From: Actinomycetota bacterium
GTDB taxonomy: Bacteria > Actinomycetota > Acidimicrobiia > Acidimicrobiales > JAJPHE01
Length of the DNA: 64,000 nt
NCBI GenBank assembly: GCA_027315345.1
Contig: DAHUYE010000085.1
Location: 84,507-148,506 of the forward strand
Reading direction: 5' to 3'
Below, piece after piece: positions 60,571 to 64,000 of the stretch. Every line of letters begins with the position of its first letter. The first letter of the stretch is position 1. Below the pieces are notes generated by a model, which had not been told where the DNA came from, made no database searches, and worked only from the letters and a program-made list of their open reading frames with translations. Made by a program: the position numbers and the translations under genes.

Positions 60571-62211
60571 ATTCAGGTCCACGCCCTGAAGGGCCGCCTG
60601 AACTCGGAGAAGCTCCCTGCCGTTGTCGCGTCGATAGGCGAGGGTGATCCCAAGAGAGGTGTAGATCTCGGAGCGGACGTGGGGGTCCGCGTGGTCGAGG
60701 AGACCGGGCGTATTCCGGACAACCTCGAGCGTGGTGAGGACCTCCTCGACGGTGATCGGATCGACCGTCGCTGCACCCGAGGCGAGAACGGCCTGGGCGG
60801 CAGCGAGCTCGGCTTGGGCTAGGCGAGTCCTATTGGCGATCAACGCCGGATCGACGCCCGCCTCTAGTGCCGACAGATGGCGCTCCAACTTGCGCTGAGC
60901 CTCTGCCGCCTGACGTCGGGCGGCTGCGATCCGAGGATCGGTACTCATCTCCTCATCGGCGGCGACGATCTCCGCGGCCAGCGCTGCTACCCGCTCCGGG
61001 GCGAACATCTCGACGAGCCACGAATCGACCAGGGGGAGAACTCGGCTCTCTCGGACGGCCAGGGTCTTGGGGTGATCGGCCGGGAGGGCCGCGTAGTCCG
61101 GACTTGCCATCCGACAGCGATAGAACGCCTGGCCCCGGGTATGGCTCCCCTGCATCTTGCGTCCGCAGTGGTGGCAGATGAGGAGGCCGGCCAGGGCGTA
61201 ACGACCGGGAGCCGACCGGGACGTTCCCTTGGGCCGACCCGGATCGCGCGAGCCCATGACCGCCTGGACCCTTGTCCAGAGCTCGACGTCGACCAGGGCA
61301 GCGTGGGCGGGATCGGCGGAGGTGACCCATGACCCGCTTGGTTGCCAGTGCATCCGGGTGGCGTGTCCCAGGGCGGGCTGAGCGGGATCGAGAAGGACCT
61401 CTTGGCGGTGCTGGCGACCGAAGACCTGATGGCCGAGGTAACGCGGGTTGCGAAGGATGGCCCGTACGGCGCTGGCCGCCCAGGCGTGCCCTGGGCGATG
61501 CGAGTTCCGCCCCGGATCATGGGCACTCGGGGAGGGGATTGCCTCGGCCGTCAGAAGTGCGGCGACGGCCTTGAAGCCGAGTCCGTCGTCGGCATAGAGG
61601 CGAAAGATGCGATCGACCACAGGGGCCGTGTCCGGGTCGGGAACCAGGTAGTGCAGTTTGACGCCGGCCGCTGCCTTCTCCGGATTGGGGTGGTCTCCCG
61701 CCTCCGCCAGGCGGTATCCGTAGGGCGGGCGGCCGCCGAGCCAACGCCCGGAACTGGCGTGAGCCGCCATCGCCACCCGGACGCGGTGGCGAATTCGGCT
61801 CCGCTCCGCCTTGGCCAGCCCACCGAAGAGGCTCATCAACAGGTCGTGGGCCTCCGAGTCCGGATCGACCCGTCCGCCGACCTCGGGTACCCACAGGCTC
61901 ACCTGGTAGTGAGCCAGGACCGGGAAGACCAGCCCGAACTGGTTGCCCGCGAAGGCTCGTTGCGGCTCCGCGATGACCAGGTCGGACCAGCCGCGGGCCG
62001 GGTTGCGCAGGTCTCTCAGCAGGCGGGCCGCCTCCGGCCGGCGCTCCCATGGAAGAGACCGGGATTGATCGACGTCGTGGTAGACGACGGTGATCTGCCC
62101 CTCGCTGGGCGAGATCAGCTGGCTTGCGAGACGGAGCTGCCAGGCGGCGGAGTCGGCGGGGGACTGATGGTCGTCGGTGCTTGTTCGGAGGTAGGCGGCG
62201 AAGGGGACCAC
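60550..62211 (-). CDS. large serine recombinase
   Basis: A 553-residue site-specific recombinase. The catalytic domain has nucleophile Ser11 in YLRTSTDDH, Arg-rich DLVIAEPQRAF and AKAERSRIRHRVRVAM (helix E start). The recombinase domain follows (GRPPYGYRLAE, AVRAILRNPRYLGH), then a zinc ribbon with C-H-H-C and a later Cys in FYRC, a coiled coil (EAQRKLERHLSALEAG) and a C-terminal tail. GTG at 62211 has GGAGGAG six bases upstream. The last residues (LNRVGGGT, stop) are encoded by the attachment core, so in the empty chromosome this gene overlapped the tRNA tail to tail. Confidence 0.94.
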   Translation of the reverse strand: MVPFAAYLRTSTDDHQSPADSAAWQLRLASQLISPSEGQITVVYHDVDQSRSLPWERRPEAARLLRDLRNPARGWSDLVIAEPQRAFAGNQFGLVFPVLAHYQVSLWVPEVGGRVDPDSEAHDLLMSLFGGLAKAERSRIRHRVRVAMAAHASSGRWLGGRPPYGYRLAEAGDHPNPEKAAAGVKLHYLVPDPDTAPVVDRIFRLYADDGLGFKAVAALLTAEAIPSPSAHDPGRNSHRPGHAWAASAVRAILRNPRYLGHQVFGRQHRQEVLLDPAQPALGHATRMHWQPSGSWVTSADPAHAALVDVELWTRVQAVMGSRDPGRPKGTSRSAPGRYALAGLLICHHCGRKMQGSHTRGQAFYRCRMASPDYAALPADHPKTLAVRESRVLPLVDSWLVEMFAPERVAALAAEIVAADEEMSTDPRIAAARRQAAEAQRKLERHLSALEAGVDPALIANRTRLAQAELAAAQAVLASGAATVDPITVEEVLTTLEVVRNTPGLLDHADPHVRSEIYTSLGITLAYRRDNGRELLRVQAALQGVDLNRVGGGT

Positions 62212-62402
62212 GGAGGCTCCTCCAGTCTCGGGAGGGATAGGACGGGGCGCAGGTCGCGGACCAGCTGCGCCAAGGCGCGGACCGTGGCCGCTGTCGGGAA
62301 CGGGGCTCGCTCGGCCTCCAGGGTAACGACTCCCGGCAGGACCGGAGGTGACTGGGCGTCCAGATGCCGAGCGCGGTCGGCTCGACGCGGGGTCTGCGAC
62401 AT
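62115..62402 (-). CDS. doubtful small protein overlapping the recombinase start
   Basis: 95 codons from ATG 62402, three bases after the excisionase-like stop. The first half (SQTPRRADRARHLDAQ, FPTAATVRALAQLVRDLRPV) could be a short helical protein, the second half is Pro/Ser-rich and overlaps the recombinase gene by 97 bases in another frame. Kept because of its position in the operon. Confidence 0.3.
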   Translation of the reverse strand: MSQTPRRADRARHLDAQSPPVLPGVVTLEAERAPFPTAATVRALAQLVRDLRPVLSLPRLEEPPWSPSPPTSEQAPTTISPPPTPPPGSSVSQAS

Positions 62403-62405
62403 CGG

Positions 62406-62624
62406 TCAGGGCCGGCGGGCCGGTTCCACTCGGCTGGCGTCACGGATCTGGCGGAGGTCGGCCGGGGCGAAGGCCAGTCGACCGGTGAGCTTGTAATAGG
62501 GGATGGCCCGCTCGGCGACCCGCCGGCGCATCCAACGCACCGTCACCCCCAGGAAGGCGGCGGCCGCCTCGATGTCGACCAGGTCTTCCTCCAGGCCGAC
62601 CCCGCCCGGGGCCGGACCGGTCAT
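62406..62624 (-). CDS. excisionase-like HTH protein of the second module
   Basis: A 72-residue protein with a MerR/AlpA-type helix-turn-helix: VDIEAAAAFLGVTVRWMRRR, then ERAIPYYKLTGRLAFAPADL. ATG at 62624 is chosen because the frame upstream to 62681 is basic and without a ribosome site. It precedes the serine recombinase on the same strand and probably steers its direction or regulates it. Confidence 0.72.
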   Translation of the reverse strand: MTGPAPGGVGLEEDLVDIEAAAAFLGVTVRWMRRRVAERAIPYYKLTGRLAFAPADLRQIRDASRVEPARRP

Positions 62625-62842
62625 CGGGCCGTCCCCGCTCGGGAAGGACGAGTCGATGCGATGGGGGAGACAAGGCGGCAACTACGCCGGCCGGTCGGAG
62701 ACCGCCCGGCCTTGTCCATTGTCGACACGGACCGGCCCGGGGTCGTCAAGGGCCACTCGGCCACCTGTGGCCTCGTTCGGCTCCGCCGTCCCTGGACGAC
62801 CCCTGTCAGGGTCCCCGGCCGGGGGAGGCTTGCTGCCCGTCG

Positions 62843-63139
62843 GGTTCCCCACAATGTTCCCCACGGCCTGGCCATGGCGGGATCATGCGCCGCCACCTTC
62901 CCCAACGAGTTCCCGAAAACCTTCCCCAAATAGGAATTTCTGGCCGGACCCGAGGGGCAGGTGACGGCCTCCCGGTTCGATCCCGCTCGCCGGTGGGGGC
63001 AGACGCCGTCCCTGCTCAGGGGCCTTTTCCCCAATCCCAGGACGAAATGGGGAATGGGACCGGGACGTTCCCCAACTCCACCCCAGCCCGTTTGGGGAAC
63101 CAGAGATCCCCTCCGGACCCCCCTGGACGGGCTTCCCCA
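62843..63139. repeat. TTCCCCA / TGGGGAA repeat field
   Basis: TTCCCCA lies at 62845, 62857, 62898, 62922, 63027, 63068 and 63133, and inverted TGGGGAA at 63048 and 63093, with a variant at 62910 and a further copy at 63990. Such density in 300 bp is far above chance. Likely protein-binding sites. Confidence 0.75.
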
Positions 63140-63401
63140 GTCCCGGGTCCGGGTCAGGGCCATGGACGGCGGGCTCAGCTCGTCCCGGCCGCCGGCCACG
63201 AGGGCCAAGTCCGTCTCATCAATGGCTGCATCCACCTCCAACTCCTCCTTGCCGTCCGGGCCGGTTCGCCCGCGCCGCGGTCTCCCGGTAGTCATACGCA
63301 ATCGAACTGGTACAACTACCGGCACAAGAACCGTCACGAGCACCGGGACGCGTCTTTTTTTTCTGGACAAAACCTGGGACGGGGCGCCTCGCCGGAGGAG
63401 A

Positions 63402-63437
63402 ACTGGGACAGAACCTGGGACAAGACCTGGGACACGC
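63402..63437 (+). repeat. 12-bp tandem repeats (CCTGGGACA type)
   Basis: Three 12-base units with core CTGGGACA at 63402, 63414 and 63426, and a further CCTGGGAC at 63373. Confidence 0.75.
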
Positions 63438-63473
63438 CCGCCCATGCGTCCGAGAGGGGCAGAACTGGCCCCA

Positions 63474-63521
63474 ACCGTCACAACTACCGTCACAACTACC
63501 GTCACAGCTACCGTCACAACG
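63474..63521 (+). repeat. four 12-bp tandem repeats (ACCGTCACAACT)
   Basis: Units at 63474, 63486, 63498 and 63510; the third and fourth differ by one base each. A related sequence (ACAACTACC) stands near 63312. Confidence 0.85.
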
Positions 63522-63662
63522 GCCGGACCAGGTACTGGACCGGGTCGGAGCCGGTGGTCGCTGGGGCGCCCGACGATGACCCCCATGGCAAGGCGATCCT
63601 CACCGCCGTCCTGGCCACCGCCCCGTCCCGGGACCCGAGCGGGCCGGACGGCGCCGGGCCAG

Positions 63663-63770
63663 GACGCTGTCCCGGATACTCGGACGCAGGATGCTGTCCC
63701 AGATACTCGGGCACACGACGCTGTCCCAGATACTCGGACACCGGACGGTCTCCCAGATACTCGGACACCG
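63663..63770 (+). repeat. four 27-bp tandem repeats
   Basis: Units begin at 63663, 63690, 63717 and 63744 with core GTCCCAGATACTCGGACAC; a few substitutions each, no length change. No spacers, so not CRISPR. Iteron or partition-site array is likely. Confidence 0.88.
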
Positions 63771-63885
63771 AGCCCTCGACCCTCCCCGGTGGCGCAGCGT
63801 CGCGGATGCATGCCCTACTAAGCCGGTGACCGAGCCCATTCCTCGCGCTGGCCCGCTCGACAACCTGCCCGGTCCAGCACAACCC

Positions 63886-63915
63886 TTGACCGCTACTTAC
63901 CGATCGTGAGATAAC
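63886..63915 (+). promoter_or_regulatory. possible rightward promoter at the window end
   Basis: TTGACC (63886-63891), an 18-base spacer and GATAAC (63910-63915) resemble a housekeeping promoter. It points to a gene beyond position 64000. Confidence 0.4.
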
Positions 63916-64000
63916 CCTCGACAAGCGTCACAGCCAAGGCGCATAACCACCCCCAACGGCCAAATCTTCGAACACGATTGCAACGTGGGTTCCCCACATT

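Larger units (their letters stand above)
62682..64000. other. 1.3-kb region without a credible gene, rich in repeats
   Basis: Frames are long here on both strands only because of low stop frequency and repeats whose length is a multiple of three. Their products are Arg/Pro/Gly/Thr-rich and unlike real proteins. The region carries four short-repeat families and ends in a possible rightward promoter. It probably serves as an origin or centromere for a replication or partition gene beyond the window. Confidence 0.6.

Noticed and set aside
60867..62496. Plus-strand frames opposite the serine recombinase
   Set aside because: The minus-strand recombinase has complete motifs; the plus frames lack any.
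63663..63770. CRISPR array
   Set aside because: The 27-bp units touch each other without spacers, and no cas gene is present.
62621..63811. Long minus frame (396 codons) and matching plus frames across the repeat region
   Set aside because: Products consist of repeat-derived V-S-G-T/A-S, T-V-T and R-Y-S-D units. No ribosome site; open only because the repeats are multiples of three bases.

Overview
The window is a high-G+C chromosomal segment from an actinobacterium. The gene order pdtaR-like - polA - rpsA ... coaE ... uvrB - uvrA, and the block uvrC - rapZ - yvcK - gap - pgk - tpiA - secG, follow the order known from Mycobacterium and relatives. Frequent GTG/TTG starts and 4-base stop/start overlaps (ATGA, GTGA) fit this. 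The class cannot be proven because no rRNA is present. An Acidimicrobiia-like lineage is my inference, from the mixture of actinobacterial synteny with an unusual FabD and an AftD-like protein and no whiA between yvcK and gap.

Layout. 1-2500 (minus): fatty-acid synthesis (fabG fragment, fabH, and a fabD fused to a biotinyl-like domain). 2595-2681: tRNA-Leu(CAA). 2708-8533: a coiled-coil protein, an ANTAR response regulator, polA, a methyltransferase and rpsA. 8538-24577: a 16-kb cell-envelope glycan cluster (GT-C, PIG-V-like, UDP-galactopyranose-mutase-like, acyltransferase and GT4 genes on plus; DUF2304, GT2, GT-C, DMT transporter, methyltransferase and a 1499-residue AftD-like gene on minus), placed between rpsA and coaE, which are neighbours in M. 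tuberculosis. 24643-30282: coaE, two acyltransferase-SGNH proteins and a secreted esterase. 30331-38377: uvrB, uvrA, nadA (minus) and uvrC. 38370-44101: methyltransferase, rapZ, yvcK, the lower-glycolysis genes and secG. 44233-50239: a complete oligopeptide-type ABC importer. 50316-50399: tRNA-Leu(GAG).

From the 3' end of that tRNA to 60570 lies a 10.2-kb integrated element bounded by a perfect 23-bp repeat. It has a tyrosine integrase, an XRE repressor with a leaderless promoter, a divergent excisionase-like gene, a DnaB-N/AAA replication protein followed directly by an iteron-like origin, a terminase-small-subunit-like protein, a probable ADP-ribosyltransferase beside the integrase, and several unknown small genes. 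There are no capsid, tail or conjugation genes. This is the architecture of a phage-inducible chromosomal island (phage satellite) and is the most interesting object here.

To its right (60550-64000) lies a second mobile module: a large serine recombinase whose 3' end overlaps the attachment core, an excisionase-like gene, and about 1.3 kb of non-coding DNA packed with four families of short repeats, probably an origin or partition region whose genes lie beyond the window.
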